Source: Streptomyces sp. TLI_105 (GTDB lineage: Bacteria; Actinomycetota; Actinomycetes; Streptomycetales; Streptomycetaceae). From it: a DNA stretch of 64,000 bases. The translations under genes and the position numbers were made by a program. The stretch is from positions 5,481,501 to 5,545,500 of the forward strand of contig NZ_FNSM01000001.1 of NCBI RefSeq assembly GCF_900105415.1. The letters run 5' to 3'. This document shows, piece after piece, positions 23,346-31,874 of this stretch (positions are counted from its first letter, which is position 1; every line of letters begins with the position of its first letter). Under the pieces are notes generated by a model that worked only from the letters and a program-made list of their open reading frames with translations, searched no databases and was not told where the DNA came from.

Positions 23346-24779
23346 ATGACCTCGACCGCAACACGTCCCGCACCCAGTAAAGACCGCGCCACCGACAACC
23401 GCCCCGGCCTGCTGCTCGGAGTGGTGCTCGCCGCCCAGTTCATGGCGCTCCTCGACGTCTTCATCGTCAACGTCGCCGCCCCCACCATCCGGACCGAACT
23501 CTCCGCGTCCGGAGGCGCGCTCCAGCTCGTCATCGCCGGATACACCATCACCTACGCGGTGTTGCTGATCACCGGGGCCCGCCTCGGAGACCTGATCGGC
23601 CACCGGCGGGCGTACCTCGGCGGCCTCGCCCTGTTCACCGCCGCCTCGCTCGCCTGCGGACTCGCCGCGGGCGCCGGCCAGTTGATCGTCTTTCGCCTGG
23701 TGCAGGGCGCGGGATCGGCCCTGATGATCCCTCAGGTGCTGAGCCTCATCCAGCGCAACTTCACGGGCGAGCTCCGGGTCCGGGCCCTCAGCGCCTACTC
23801 CGCGGTCCTGGCCACCGGGGCGGCCGCCGGTCAGGTCGTCGGCGGCGTCCTGGTCAGCGCCGACCTCTTCGGCACCGGCTGGCGGCCGGTCTTCCTGGTC
23901 AACGTGCCCCTCGGGATCGCCCTGCTCGCCCTCGGCGTCCGGGTGCTGCCCCGCGACGCCCACGCCGGGTCCACGCGTGCGCGTGCCCTCGACCTGCCGG
24001 GCCTGCTCCTGCTCGCCGCCGCCGTGTCCCTGCTGACCGTCCCCCTGGTCCTCGGTCAGGAGCAGGACTGGCCGCTGTGGTCCTGGCTCTCCCTCGGCGG
24101 CTCGTTGCTGCTCGCCGTCGTCTTCGGTGCCTACGAGTCCCGGCTCGCCCGGCGCGGCGGCACCCCGCTGATCGCCCCGCGCGTGCTGCGCATCCCCGGG
24201 ATGGGGCGGGCCGTCCTCTGGATCTCCGTGGCGATGGGCGCCAACGCCGGCTTCCTGTTCACCCTGACCCTGCACCTGCAGGGTGGGCTCGGCCACAGCG
24301 CCCTGCGCGCCGGGCTCACCTTCGGGCCCGCCGCCGTCGTCTTCGGGGCCGTCGGCCTGACCTGGCGGCGCTGGTCGGCCCGGCTGCACCGCGCGCTGGT
24401 CCCGGCCGGATTCCTGCTCGCGGCCGCGGCGCTCCTCGCCGTCGGAGGGCTGCTCGCGGACGGCGGCACCGGCGGCTGGGGGCTCTACCCGGCCCTGGGC
24501 GCGTTCGGCGCGGGGATCTCGCTGGCCTTCAGCCCGGCCCTGACCGGGGCGCTGGCCACCGTACGCCCCGAGGACGCGGCCGACGCCAGCGGGCTGCTCG
24601 CCACCGTCACACAGCTCGGGCAGCTCGTGGGCGTCGCCACGTTCGGCACCCTCTTCCTCGGCCGGTACGCGGGTTCCGGAGCTCAGGACTCCGCCGACGC
24701 CCTGTGGGCGACCGCCCTCGCCCTGGCCGCCGCCTCCCTCCTGGGCGCCGTCGCGGGACTGCCGCGACGATCGCGCTGA
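23346..24779 (+). CDS. MFS drug exporter, DHA2 (14-TM) type
   Basis: A 477-residue proton-driven efflux transporter with about 14 membrane segments. Motif A appears as GARLGDLIGHRRAYL near residues 77-91, and the DHA2 hallmark LDVFIVNVAAPTI near residues 37-49. The ATG at 23346 precedes a short hydrophilic tail; the open frame upstream lies in the regulator region. The 74-bp divergent gap holds a weak palindrome (TGGT-N6-ACCA, 23282-23295) that could bind the XRE protein. The pair lies between identical tRNA-Ala genes, so acquisition by recombination is possible. Substrate unknown. Confidence 0.92.
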   Translation: MTSTATRPAPSKDRATDNRPGLLLGVVLAAQFMALLDVFIVNVAAPTIRTELSASGGALQLVIAGYTITYAVLLITGARLGDLIGHRRAYLGGLALFTAASLACGLAAGAGQLIVFRLVQGAGSALMIPQVLSLIQRNFTGELRVRALSAYSAVLATGAAAGQVVGGVLVSADLFGTGWRPVFLVNVPLGIALLALGVRVLPRDAHAGSTRARALDLPGLLLLAAAVSLLTVPLVLGQEQDWPLWSWLSLGGSLLLAVVFGAYESRLARRGGTPLIAPRVLRIPGMGRAVLWISVAMGANAGFLFTLTLHLQGGLGHSALRAGLTFGPAAVVFGAVGLTWRRWSARLHRALVPAGFLLAAAALLAVGGLLADGGTGGWGLYPALGAFGAGISLAFSPALTGALATVRPEDAADASGLLATVTQLGQLVGVATFGTLFLGRYAGSGAQDSADALWATALALAAASLLGAVAGLPRRSR

Positions 24780-24841
24780 CCCTCTTGCGGGGCCATGGCA
24801 GAATCGGACGGCCGGAGGGGGACGAGGATCCGGACGGGAGG

Positions 24842-24913
24842 GTGACCCAAGTGCTCGGCGACAACGGCAGGGTGTCCTATGGGTGCGCGGCCTGCGGCCA
24901 CAGCTGGAGCTGA
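24842..24913 (+). CDS. Possible tiny CxxC peptide (20-23 aa)
   Basis: GTG 24842 or GTG 24851 opens a frame ending SYGCAACGHSWS, with a CxxCG half zinc knuckle. GGGAGG (24835-24840) is about 10 nt before the second GTG. The stop lies 3 nt before the ATG of the next Cys-rich gene, suggesting coupling. Such a short ORF may instead be a remnant of a zinc-ribbon gene or noise. Confidence 0.35.
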   Translation: MTQVLGDNGRVSYGCAACGHSWS

Positions 24914-24916
24914 GTG

Positions 24917-25150
24917 ATGGGTGCACACAGGCGGAAGTGCGACTGGTGCGGCAGCGGCACGCCCATCGTGCGCGACATGGACCCGGTCAATCCCGATTTC
25001 CAGTACTGGTGCGAGGAGTGCGCGCGGGCGCTGATCATAAAAGGCGACCCCATCGAGACCTACCGCGAGCTGGAGGGGGAGCCGATCTACGGCCGGCTCC
25101 TCGACGAGCACTGCACCCTCAAGCGGTTCTACTCCTTCGCGACGGCCTGA
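24917..25150 (+). CDS. Small zinc-ribbon-like conserved protein
   Basis: A 77-residue protein with two Cys pairs, CDWC near residue 8 and CEEC near residue 33, plus a late Cys, consistent with a zinc ribbon. The rest is polar (DPIETYRELEGEPIYGRLLDEH). The ATG at 24917 has GGAG 7 nt upstream; a GTG at 24914 is too close to that site. It overlaps the convergent GT87 gene by 22 bp. Function is not recognised; nucleic-acid or protein binding is the usual role of such small ribbons. Confidence 0.75.
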   Translation: MGAHRRKCDWCGSGTPIVRDMDPVNPDFQYWCEECARALIIKGDPIETYRELEGEPIYGRLLDEHCTLKRFYSFATA

Positions 25151-26349
25151 CGTCGCAGCGTCAGCGCGTATCCCACGAGCAGCGCCGTTGCCGTCAGCGG
25201 GTAGATCGCCGACAGCAGCATCTGCCCCGCGTTCTGGTCCAGTTCGGGGCGCCCCGGGTCGTGCGGGACCCACCACAGCGCGAACGAGGCGAAGGCCAGC
25301 GCCACCGCCCCCGTCACCGGCCACGCGCGCGTGGCGCGGTCCGCGAGCAGGATCAGCAGGGGCACGCACCAGACCCAGTGATGGGACCACGAGATCGGGC
25401 TGATCATCAGCGCCGTGAACGCGCAGACGACCACGGCCACCGCCTTGTCGCCGCGCACCGCCGCCCGTACCGCGAGCACCATCGCCGCGCCGCCCAGGAC
25501 GGCCGCCGTCACCGCCCACCACATGCCCGGGTCGTCCGTGTGCATCAGCCGGGCCAGGACCCCGCGGATCGACTGGTTGGCGGTCTCCTCGGCGAAGCCG
25601 ACCCGGCCGGTCTCGAACAGGGTCTCCGTCCAGAACCGCTTCGAGTCCGCGGGCAGGGCGAGCGCCACGGCCAGCGTCGTCCCGAGGAACACCCCGGTCG
25701 CCGTCAGTGCCGTGCGCAGCCACTGGTTCATGCCCCGGTCCCGGCGCCACAGCAGCAGACCCGCGGCGAGCAGGAGGACCACGAAGAGCCCCGGGGTGAG
25801 CTTCACCGCGGTCGCCAGGCCGACGCCCAGGCCGGCCCGGCGGCTGCCCTCGCGGCGGGTGAGGTCCCACAGCACCGCCACCGCTATGAGCAGGTTGATC
25901 TGGCCGTACCGCAGGGTCGTCCACACCGGCTCGCACCAGACCACGACGGCGGCGACCCACAGTGTGGTGCGCCACAGGTCCGTACGCGACAGCGAGGGGC
26001 GGACCAGCTGGAGCGACAGCTGCACCAGGGCGACCACCAGGAGCAGGTTCCCCGCCGTCGTGAGCGTCCGCATCAGCGGGACGCCCACCAGGGTGAGCGG
26101 GACGAACAGAAGCGCCGCGAAGGGCGGGTAGGTCATGCCGAGGTTCGCCGAGGTCGCGCGCATCGCGTACAGGTCGCCGCCGGCCCGGACCGTTTCGCCC
26201 TCGGCCCGGTAGACCATCACGTCGAGCATGTTCACGTGGGCGAGGCGTTGCGCCACCCAGAAGGCCGTGAACGAGAGCAGACAGACCGCCGCGGCGGTGA
26301 CCAGGGGCCACGGCCGGGCGCGGGTTCGGGAGAGCACGGAGACGGACAC
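25129..26349 (-). CDS. GT87-family polyprenyl-phosphate mannosyl/glycosyltransferase
   Basis: A 406-residue polytopic membrane protein of the GT-C class (GT87, DUF2029; PimE-like). About 10 hydrophobic segments are visible. The first outer loop has the acidic motif NMLDVMVYRAEGE, and YGQINLL and SPISWSHHWVW are family-typical. It should use a polyprenyl-phosphate sugar as donor and add it to a glycolipid or polymer outside the membrane. The GTG at 26349 is chosen because a TAGGGT box lies 8 nt upstream. It converges with the zinc-ribbon gene and is divergent from the second tRNA-Ala. Confidence 0.85.
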   Translation of the reverse strand: MSVSVLSRTRARPWPLVTAAAVCLLSFTAFWVAQRLAHVNMLDVMVYRAEGETVRAGGDLYAMRATSANLGMTYPPFAALLFVPLTLVGVPLMRTLTTAGNLLLVVALVQLSLQLVRPSLSRTDLWRTTLWVAAVVVWCEPVWTTLRYGQINLLIAVAVLWDLTRREGSRRAGLGVGLATAVKLTPGLFVVLLLAAGLLLWRRDRGMNQWLRTALTATGVFLGTTLAVALALPADSKRFWTETLFETGRVGFAEETANQSIRGVLARLMHTDDPGMWWAVTAAVLGGAAMVLAVRAAVRGDKAVAVVVCAFTALMISPISWSHHWVWCVPLLILLADRATRAWPVTGAVALAFASFALWWVPHDPGRPELDQNAGQMLLSAIYPLTATALLVGYALTLRRQAVAKE

Positions 26350-26357
26350 AGTCGGCG

Positions 26358-26363
26358 ACCCTA
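26358..26363 (-). promoter_or_regulatory. -10-like TAGGGT for the GT87 gene
   Basis: On the reverse strand TAGGGT ends 8 nt before the GTG at 26349, compatible with a leaderless mRNA. Confidence 0.35.
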
Positions 26364-26395
26364 CCCGGGCCCCTGGAGAGGCCGGAGAAACGGAT

Positions 26396-26425
26396 TTGGC
26401 GATCTGCCGGGCGGGCCGTTAATGT
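26396..26425 (+). promoter_or_regulatory. Promoter of the tandem tRNA-Ala genes
   Basis: -35 TTGGCG (26396-26401), 18-bp spacer, -10 TAATGT (26420-26425). The transcript would start near 26432, about 40 nt before the mature tRNA. Confidence 0.55.
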
Positions 26426-26471
26426 TCTGTCCGTCGCCGCGAGGAACGTGGAAGCGGGGACGGCGAAACAA

Positions 26472-26544
26472 GGGGCTATAGCTCAGTTGGTAGAGCGCCT
26501 GCATGGCATGCAGGAGGTCAGGAGTTCAATTCTCCTTAGCTCCA
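26472..26544 (+). tRNA. tRNA-Ala(GGC), copy 2
   Basis: Identical base for base to the copy at 22225, including G3-U70 and anticodon GGC. The next copy starts 72 bp after its end, so both are probably cut from one precursor. Confidence 0.97.
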
Positions 26545-26591
26545 CAGAACGGAAGCTAGCCATCCGGATAGGATGGCTAGTGCCGGTTCTG
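26545..26591 (+). other. Hairpin between tandem tRNA genes
   Basis: A perfect 10-bp inner stem (26556-26565 with 26571-26580, 5-nt loop) sits inside an outer 6-bp stem (26545-26550 with 26586-26591). It could be a processing or partial-termination structure in the tRNA precursor. Confidence 0.6.
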
Positions 26592-26616
26592 CGGTAATCT
26601 GAAAATTCCCGCACGC

Positions 26617-26689
26617 GGGGCTATAGCTCAGTTGGTAGAGCGCCTGCATGGCATGCAGGAGGTCAGGAGTTCAATTCTCCTTAGCTCCA
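26617..26689 (+). tRNA. tRNA-Ala(GGC), copy 3
   Basis: The third identical copy, without encoded CCA and followed directly by a strong terminator. Confidence 0.97.
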
Positions 26690-26695
26690 CAGAAG

Positions 26696-26730
26696 AGAAG
26701 CGGGCCACCCGGATCGGGTGGCCCGCTTCT
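26696..26730 (+). terminator. Terminator of the tRNA-Ala pair
   Basis: A 16-bp stem (26696-26711 with 26715-26730) has a 3-nt loop and begins 7 nt after the tRNA. Confidence 0.85.
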
Positions 26731-26809
26731 TCGTGAGCGGCGTCTCCGCCGCGCTCCTCCTCCGCCGCCGCTCCGTGGAACGCCGGTGCGGCCCGCTCGG
26801 GCCCTGCGG

Positions 26810-26815
26810 TACCCT
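26810..26815 (+). promoter_or_regulatory. -10 hexamer TACCCT for leuS leader
   Basis: TACCCT is followed by 6 nt and the ATG of the leader peptide at 26822, so the attenuator transcript should begin with the leader start codon. Confidence 0.5.
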
Positions 26816-26821
26816 GGCGCC

Positions 26822-26860
26822 ATGCGTGCCGTACGCCTCCTGCTTACCGAGCCGCGCTGA
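26822..26860 (+). CDS. leuS leader peptide (12 aa, three Leu codons)
   Basis: A 12-codon ORF encoding MRAVRLLLTEPR, with consecutive leucine codons CTC-CTG-CTT at 26837-26845. It lies between its own -10 box and an intrinsic terminator ahead of leuS. Ribosome stalling at these codons when charged tRNA-Leu is scarce is the expected signal for read-through into leuS. Classical attenuators upstream of leuS have been predicted in some Streptomyces by comparative analysis, which this fits. The likely leaderless start is unusual for a leader peptide. Confidence 0.8.
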   Translation: MRAVRLLLTEPR

Positions 26861-26930
26861 CCAGTCCCGACGGGTGACAGACCTCCCGTCGGAGTCGGCG
26901 CGGCATCCCCTCCTGTGCGAGGGGATTTTT
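26851..26930 (+). promoter_or_regulatory. leuS attenuator (terminator plus alternative stems)
   Basis: The terminator is an 8-bp stem (26905-26912 with 26919-26926), a 6-nt loop and a T-run (26926-26930). Just upstream, 26851-26861 (the end of the leader ORF) can pair with 26894-26904 over 11 bp with one G-U pair. That stem encloses an 8-bp hairpin (26867-26874 with 26885-26892). The outer stem overlaps the leader stop, so ribosome position should decide whether it forms. I could not identify a convincing antiterminator arm by eye. Confidence 0.75.
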
Positions 26931-26985
26931 CATTTCGGGCAGTTCGTGGCAGTGGGCAGAGACGATCGATGGAGCATCAAGGACC

Positions 26986-29859
26986 ATGACCGAGATCACT
27001 ACGGCCGCCGAGACGGCGGCCCCTCATCGCTATACGGCGGCCATGGCCGCCGACATCGAGGCACGCTGGCAGGACTTCTGGGACGCCGAGGGAACCTACG
27101 AGGCGCCGAACCCCACCGGTGACCTGGCGGGCGACCCCGCCGTCGCCGCCCTGCCCAAGAAGTTCATCATGGACATGTTCCCGTACCCCTCGGGTGCGGG
27201 ACTGCACGTCGGCCACCCGCTGGGCTACATCGCCACGGACGTCTTCGCCCGCCACGCGCGCATGACCGGCCACAACGTGCTGCACACCCTGGGCTTCGAC
27301 GCCTTCGGCCTGCCGGCCGAGCAGTACGCCGTGCAGACGGGCACGCACCCGCGCGTGTCCACCGAGGCCAACATGGAGAACATGAAGGTCCAGCTGCGCC
27401 GGCTGGGCCTGGGCCACGACAAGCGCCGGTCGTTCGCCACGATCGACCCGGAGTACTACAAGTGGACCCAGTGGATCTTCCTGCAGATCTTCAACTCCTG
27501 GTACGACGACGAGGCCAAGAAGGCCCGGCCGATCGCCGAACTGATCGAGCAGTTCGAGAACGGCACGCGTGAGGTCCCCGGCACGCGCGCGTGGAGCGAG
27601 CTGAGCGCCGCCGAGCGCTCCGACGTCCTGGGCGAGTACCGCCTGGCGTACGCCTCCGACGCCCCGGTCAACTGGTGCCCCGGCCTGGGCACCGTCCTGG
27701 CGAACGAGGAGGTCACCGCCGACGGCCGCTCCGAGCGCGGCAACTTCCCCGTCTTCAAGGCCAAGCTGCGCCAGTGGAACATGCGGATCACCGCCTACGC
27801 GGACCGCCTGCTGGACGACCTGGACGCGCTGGACTGGCCCGAGGCCATCAAGCTGCAGCAGCGGAACTGGATCGGCCGCTCCGAGGGCGCCCGCGTCGAC
27901 TTCCAGGTCGGCGACGCCGGAGCCATCACCGTCTTCACCACCCGCCAGGACACCCTGTTCGGCGCCACCTACATGGTCCTGGCGCCCGAGCACGACCTGG
28001 TCGAGAAGATCGTCCCGGCCGCCTGGCCCGAGGGCACCCACGAGGTGTGGACCGGCGGTCACGCCACCCCCTCCGAGGCCGTCGACGCCTACCGCAAGCA
28101 GGCCGCCTCGAAGTCCGACGTCGAGCGCCAGGCCGAAGCCAAGGACAAGACCGGCGTCTTCACCGGCGCGTACGCGACCAACCCGGTCAGCGGTCAGCAG
28201 GTCCCGGTCTTCATCGCCGACTACGTCCTGATGGGCTACGGCACCGGCGCGATCATGGCCGTCCCGGCGCACGACAGCCGCGACTTCGCCTTCGCGCGCG
28301 CCTTCGAGCTGCCGATGCGCTGCGTCGTGGAGCCGAGCGACGACCGCGGCACCGACCCGTCGACCTGGGAGGACGCCTTCTCCTCGTACGAGGCGAAGCT
28401 GGTCAACTCGGCCAACGACGAGATCTCCCTGGACGGCCTGGGCGTCGTCGACGCCAAGGCGAAGATCACCGCCTGGCTGGCCGACCGCGGCATCGGCGAG
28501 GGCACCGTCAACTTCCGTCTGCGCGACTGGCTGTTCAGCCGCCAGCGGTACTGGGGCGAGCCCTTCCCGATCGTCTACGACGAGGACGGCGTCGCCCACT
28601 CGCTGCCCGAGTCGATGCTGCCCCTGGAGCTGCCGGAGGTCGAGGACTACTCGCCGCGCACCTTCGACCCCGACGACGCGGACACCCAGCCGGAGACCCC
28701 GCTGTCCCGCAACGAGGACTGGGTCAACGTCACCCTGGACCTGGGCGACGGCCGCGGACCGCGCCGCTACCGGCGCGAGACCAACACCATGCCCAACTGG
28801 GCCGGCTCCTGCTGGTACGAGCTGCGCTACCTGGACCCGCACAACTCCGAGAAGCTGGTCGACCCCGCCGTCGAGCAGTACTGGATGGGCCCGCGCGAGG
28901 GCATGCCGACCGGCGGCGTCGACCTGTACGTCGGCGGTGCCGAGCACGCCGTGCTGCACCTGCTGTACGCGCGCTTCTGGTCCAAGATGCTGTTCGACCT
29001 GGGGCACATCTCCTCGGCCGAGCCGTTCCACAAGCTCTACAACCAGGGCATGATCCAGGCCTTCGTCTACCGGGACGCGCGCGGGATCGCCGTGCCGGCG
29101 GCCGAGGTCGAGGAGCGGGACGGCGCGTTCTACTACCAGGGCGAGAAGGTCAGCCGCGTCCTGGGCAAGATGGGCAAGTCCCTGAAGAACGCGGTCACGC
29201 CGGACGAGATCTGCTCCGAGTACGGCGCCGACACCCTGCGCCTGTACGAGATGGCGATGGGCCCGCTGGACGTGTCGCGCCCCTGGGACACGCGCGCGGT
29301 GGTCGGCCAGTACCGGCTGCTGCAGCGGCTGTGGCGCAACATCGTCGACGAGGCGACCGGTGAGGTCACGGTCGTCGACACCGCGCCCGACGAGGACACG
29401 CTGCGCGCCCTGCACAAGGCGATCGACGGTGTCTCGCAGGACATGGCCGCGATGCGCTTCAACACCGCCATCGCCAAGATCACCGAGCTGAACAACCACC
29501 TGACCAAGTCCGGTGGCGCGATCTCCCGGCCGGTCGCCGAGCAGCTGGTTCTGCTGGTCGCCCCGCTGGCCCCGCACATCGCCGAGGAGCTGTGGCGCAA
29601 GCTGGGCCACACCGACTCGGTCGTCCACCAGGACTTCCCGGTCGCCGACCCGGCGTACGTCGTGGACGAGACCGTGACCTGCGTCGTGCAGATCAAGGGC
29701 AAGGTCAAGGCCCGCCTGGAGGTCTCCCCGTCGATCACGGACGCGGAGCTGGAGACGCTGGCCCTGGCCGACCCGCACGTGGTCGCGGCGCTGGGCGGCG
29801 CACAGATCCGCAAGGTGATCGTGCGCGCGCCGAAGCTGGTCAACATCGTCGCCGGCTAG
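26986..29859 (+). CDS. leuS: Leucyl-tRNA synthetase
   Basis: A 957-residue class Ia aminoacyl-tRNA synthetase charging tRNA-Leu. The HIGH-type motif is GLHVGH near residues 72-77 after PYPSGA, and the KMSKS motif appears as KMGKS near residues 728-732. Between them lies the CP1 editing domain with the conserved Thr-rich [21 protein letters not shown] and [17 protein letters not shown]. The anticodon-binding and C-terminal domains follow. The ATG at 26986 has AAGGA and GGAG nearby. Expression is probably controlled by the leucine attenuator. By my count 74 of 75 leucines are CTG and one (near 29032) is CTC, unlike neighbouring genes, which use CTC freely. A 20-bp terminator follows. Confidence 0.99.
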   Translation: MTEITTAAETAAPHRYTAAMAADIEARWQDFWDAEGTYEAPNPTGDLAGDPAVAALPKKFIMDMFPYPSGAGLHVGHPLGYIATDVFARHARMTGHNVLHTLGFDAFGLPAEQYAVQTGTHPRVSTEANMENMKVQLRRLGLGHDKRRSFATIDPEYYKWTQWIFLQIFNSWYDDEAKKARPIAELIEQFENGTREVPGTRAWSELSAAERSDVLGEYRLAYASDAPVNWCPGLGTVLANEEVTADGRSERGNFPVFKAKLRQWNMRITAYADRLLDDLDALDWPEAIKLQQRNWIGRSEGARVDFQVGDAGAITVFTTRQDTLFGATYMVLAPEHDLVEKIVPAAWPEGTHEVWTGGHATPSEAVDAYRKQAASKSDVERQAEAKDKTGVFTGAYATNPVSGQQVPVFIADYVLMGYGTGAIMAVPAHDSRDFAFARAFELPMRCVVEPSDDRGTDPSTWEDAFSSYEAKLVNSANDEISLDGLGVVDAKAKITAWLADRGIGEGTVNFRLRDWLFSRQRYWGEPFPIVYDEDGVAHSLPESMLPLELPEVEDYSPRTFDPDDADTQPETPLSRNEDWVNVTLDLGDGRGPRRYRRETNTMPNWAGSCWYELRYLDPHNSEKLVDPAVEQYWMGPREGMPTGGVDLYVGGAEHAVLHLLYARFWSKMLFDLGHISSAEPFHKLYNQGMIQAFVYRDARGIAVPAAEVEERDGAFYYQGEKVSRVLGKMGKSLKNAVTPDEICSEYGADTLRLYEMAMGPLDVSRPWDTRAVVGQYRLLQRLWRNIVDEATGEVTVVDTAPDEDTLRALHKAIDGVSQDMAAMRFNTAIAKITELNNHLTKSGGAISRPVAEQLVLLVAPLAPHIAEELWRKLGHTDSVVHQDFPVADPAYVVDETVTCVVQIKGKVKARLEVSPSITDAELETLALADPHVVAALGGAQIRKVIVRAPKLVNIVAG

Positions 29860-29880
29860 CGGCACATAGGGGTTTCCCCT

Positions 29881-29923
29881 ACGGGCAGGTTGGGGGTTCC
29901 GATGGAACCCCCAACCTGCCCGT
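29881..29923 (+). terminator. Terminator after leuS
   Basis: A perfect 20-bp stem (29881-29900 with 29904-29923) with a 3-nt loop. A small 6-bp hairpin (29867-29881) adjoins it on the left. Confidence 0.9.
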
Positions 29924-29982
29924 TCCGTTTAACGTGGAGGAACCACAGCCGTGGGGAATCGACGGACGCCGGAGGGGCGCAC

Positions 29983-30723
29983 ATGGAAGCCACGATTATC
30001 ACGATCATGGCGCTGCTCTTCTTGTCCTTCGTGGCGCTCGGGGTGTACGTCACCGTGAAGGTCGCGAAGGCCGCCAAGCGCGGTGTCGACCGCACCATCG
30101 ACCAGGCCCGGCGCACGGTCGAGGACACCACACTGCGCGCCAAGAGCTTCGGACAGGCCGGGACCGCGAGCGAGCTCGCCCGGCTCCGGCTCTCGCTGCG
30201 CACCTCGATGCGCGCCACCCAGGAGGCGCTGCAGGCCGGGGTCGGCGAGGACGCCTCGCTGAAGGAGTCGCTCGACCTGTTCCACCGCCTCAGCGCCCAT
30301 GGACTCGAACTGGACGCGGACCTCAAGCGCCTGGAGCGGGAGCCCGACCGGGCATGGGTGGCCGGCCAGCTGCCCGAACTCGCCGCGCGGACCGAGCGCA
30401 TCACGGGCTCGGCCGACGCGCTGCGCCGCGCCGCCCGGGAGCGGGCGCTGAAGTTCGCCGAGGACGACCTGTCGTCGCTCAGCGCCCAGATCGACGTCGA
30501 GGCGGGCGCCCTGCGCCACTGGACGGGCCCGGACGCCACGCCGGGGACGGCCGGTACGGGGACGGCGGATGCGGCGAAGGCCGGCGGATGGGGGCAGTCC
30601 GCCCGGCCCGCGCGCGAGACGGGCCAGGCGGCCGGCGGAGAGCCGTCCGCGATCACGGCACCCGACCCCCGCAGGACCGCCTACCCCTGGGAGAAGTCGA
30701 CCCGCCCGGAGACCACCACCTGA
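29983..30723 (+). CDS. Membrane-anchored coiled-coil protein, unknown function
   Basis: A 246-residue protein with one N-terminal membrane helix (residues 2-24, ATIITIMALLFLSFVALGVYV). A long helical, charged region of about 150 residues follows (KAAKRGVDRTIDQARRTVE..., LRRAARERALKFAEDDLSSL), probably coiled coil, and then a Gly/Ala/Pro-rich tail ending in Thr. The ATG at 29983 has GGAGGGG about 6 nt upstream. No domain family is recognised. It stands alone between the leuS terminator and degV. Confidence 0.82.
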   Translation: MEATIITIMALLFLSFVALGVYVTVKVAKAAKRGVDRTIDQARRTVEDTTLRAKSFGQAGTASELARLRLSLRTSMRATQEALQAGVGEDASLKESLDLFHRLSAHGLELDADLKRLEREPDRAWVAGQLPELAARTERITGSADALRRAARERALKFAEDDLSSLSAQIDVEAGALRHWTGPDATPGTAGTGTADAAKAGGWGQSARPARETGQAAGGEPSAITAPDPRRTAYPWEKSTRPETTT

Positions 30724-30861
30724 CGGCACGACCCTGGGCGGTGCCGAGAGGTGAGAGGCCGGACGCCGGGCGAGGGACCGAGCGGCCCGGGCGGTGCCGT
30801 GCCGGGCGCGGGCGGGCGGTCGGTGAGGGGGGCCGGGCTGCCCGGCGGGAGCCTCGGCGGG

Positions 30862-30867
30862 TAACCT
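30862..30867 (+). promoter_or_regulatory. -10 hexamer TAACCT upstream of DegV gene
   Basis: TAACCT ends 7 nt before the ATG at 30875, compatible with a leaderless mRNA. Confidence 0.45.
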
Positions 30868-30874
30868 CCCGCTC

Positions 30875-31720
30875 ATGTCCCGGCATGTCGCGATCGTCAC
30901 CGATTCCACGGCCTACCTGCCACGCCAGACGAGGGAGCGGCACGCCATCACCACAGTCCCGCTGACCGTCGTCATCGGCGACCGCGCCCTCGAAGAGGGC
31001 ACCGAGATCTCGGCGAAGGCGCTGGCCGAGGCCTTGCAGAAGCGCCGATCCGTCACCACCTCGCGGCCGAGCCCCGAGGTCTTCGCCGAGGCCTACCGCG
31101 AGGCCGCCGAGGCGGGTGCGAAGGGCGTCGTCTCGCTCCATCTGTCCGCCGAGGTCTCAGGGACCTACGACGCCGCCGTGCTCGCGGCCAAGAACGCCCC
31201 CGTGCCCGTACGGGTGGTGGACACCCGCATGGTCGGTATGGCGCTGGGCTTCTGCGCCCTCGCGGCGGCGCAGGTCGCGGAGGCCGGCGGTTCCCTCGAC
31301 GAGGCGGTCGCGGCGGCCGAGAAGCGTGCCGCGGGAACGTCCGCCTACTTCTACGTCGACACCCTGGACTATCTGCGCAAGGGCGGGCGCATCGGCGCCG
31401 CGCAGGCCCTGCTGGGTTCGGCGCTCGCGGTGAAGCCGCTCCTCGAACTCGACGGGGGCCGGATCGAACTGCGGGAGAAGGTGCGGACGGCCTCGAAGGC
31501 CATCGCGCGCTTGGAGGAGATCGCCGTGGAGCGGGCCGGCTCCGGCGCCGTCGACATCGCCGTGCACCACCTCTCCGCACCGGAGCGAGCCACCGCGCTC
31601 GCGGACCGGCTCGAGGAGCGCGTACCGGGAATCGAGGAACTCCAGGTCAGCGAGGTGGGAGCGGTCATCGGCGCCCACACGGGCCCCGGTCTCCTCGCGG
31701 TCGTCGTCTCGCCGCGCTGA
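30875..31720 (+). CDS. DegV family fatty-acid-binding protein
   Basis: A 281-residue DegV/FakB-type protein. These bind one fatty acid and, in firmicutes, present it to the kinase FakA. Hallmarks are IVTDSTAYLP near the N-terminus, TSRPSPEVF, SLHLSAEVSGTYDAA with the Ser/Thr that hold the carboxylate, and VDTRMVGMALGF. The ATG at 30875 begins 7 nt after a -10 box. No fakA-like gene is seen nearby, so the partner, if any, is elsewhere. Confidence 0.92.
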   Translation: MSRHVAIVTDSTAYLPRQTRERHAITTVPLTVVIGDRALEEGTEISAKALAEALQKRRSVTTSRPSPEVFAEAYREAAEAGAKGVVSLHLSAEVSGTYDAAVLAAKNAPVPVRVVDTRMVGMALGFCALAAAQVAEAGGSLDEAVAAAEKRAAGTSAYFYVDTLDYLRKGGRIGAAQALLGSALAVKPLLELDGGRIELREKVRTASKAIARLEEIAVERAGSGAVDIAVHHLSAPERATALADRLEERVPGIEELQVSEVGAVIGAHTGPGLLAVVVSPR

Positions 31721-31796
31721 GACCGTCCGCCCCGGCGCCTCGACATCGGCCGTTCCGGCAGCCGGGTTCCGTTCGTCCCTCGCAAGGGTGACGGAG

Positions 31797-31824
31797 TTTT
31801 CCACAGCGAAGCGCCTGTCCACGG
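31797..31824 (+). promoter_or_regulatory. Two DnaA-box-like 9-mers upstream of comEA
   Basis: TTTTCCACA (31797-31805) differs by one base from the Streptomyces DnaA box; CTGTCCACG (31815-31823) differs by two. Both point the same way in the 154-bp gap between degV and comEA. Function is unproven. Confidence 0.25.
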
Positions 31825-31861
31825 AAGACGGCCGATCTCCGCACGGCCCGGCCGTGATCTC

Positions 31862-31867
31862 TACCGT
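31862..31867 (+). promoter_or_regulatory. -10 hexamer TACCGT for comEA
   Basis: TACCGT ends 7 nt before the ATG at 31875. Confidence 0.45.
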
Positions 31868-31874
31868 CACGGAC

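Noticed and set aside
22225..26689. Integrative element inserted at tRNA-Ala
   Set aside because: No integrase, excisionase or partial tRNA copy was found; all three tRNAs are complete, so only a recombination hypothesis remains.
26700..26985. T-box riboswitch in front of leuS
   Set aside because: A leader peptide with Leu codons and a simple terminator explain the region; no T-box consensus or specifier loop was seen.
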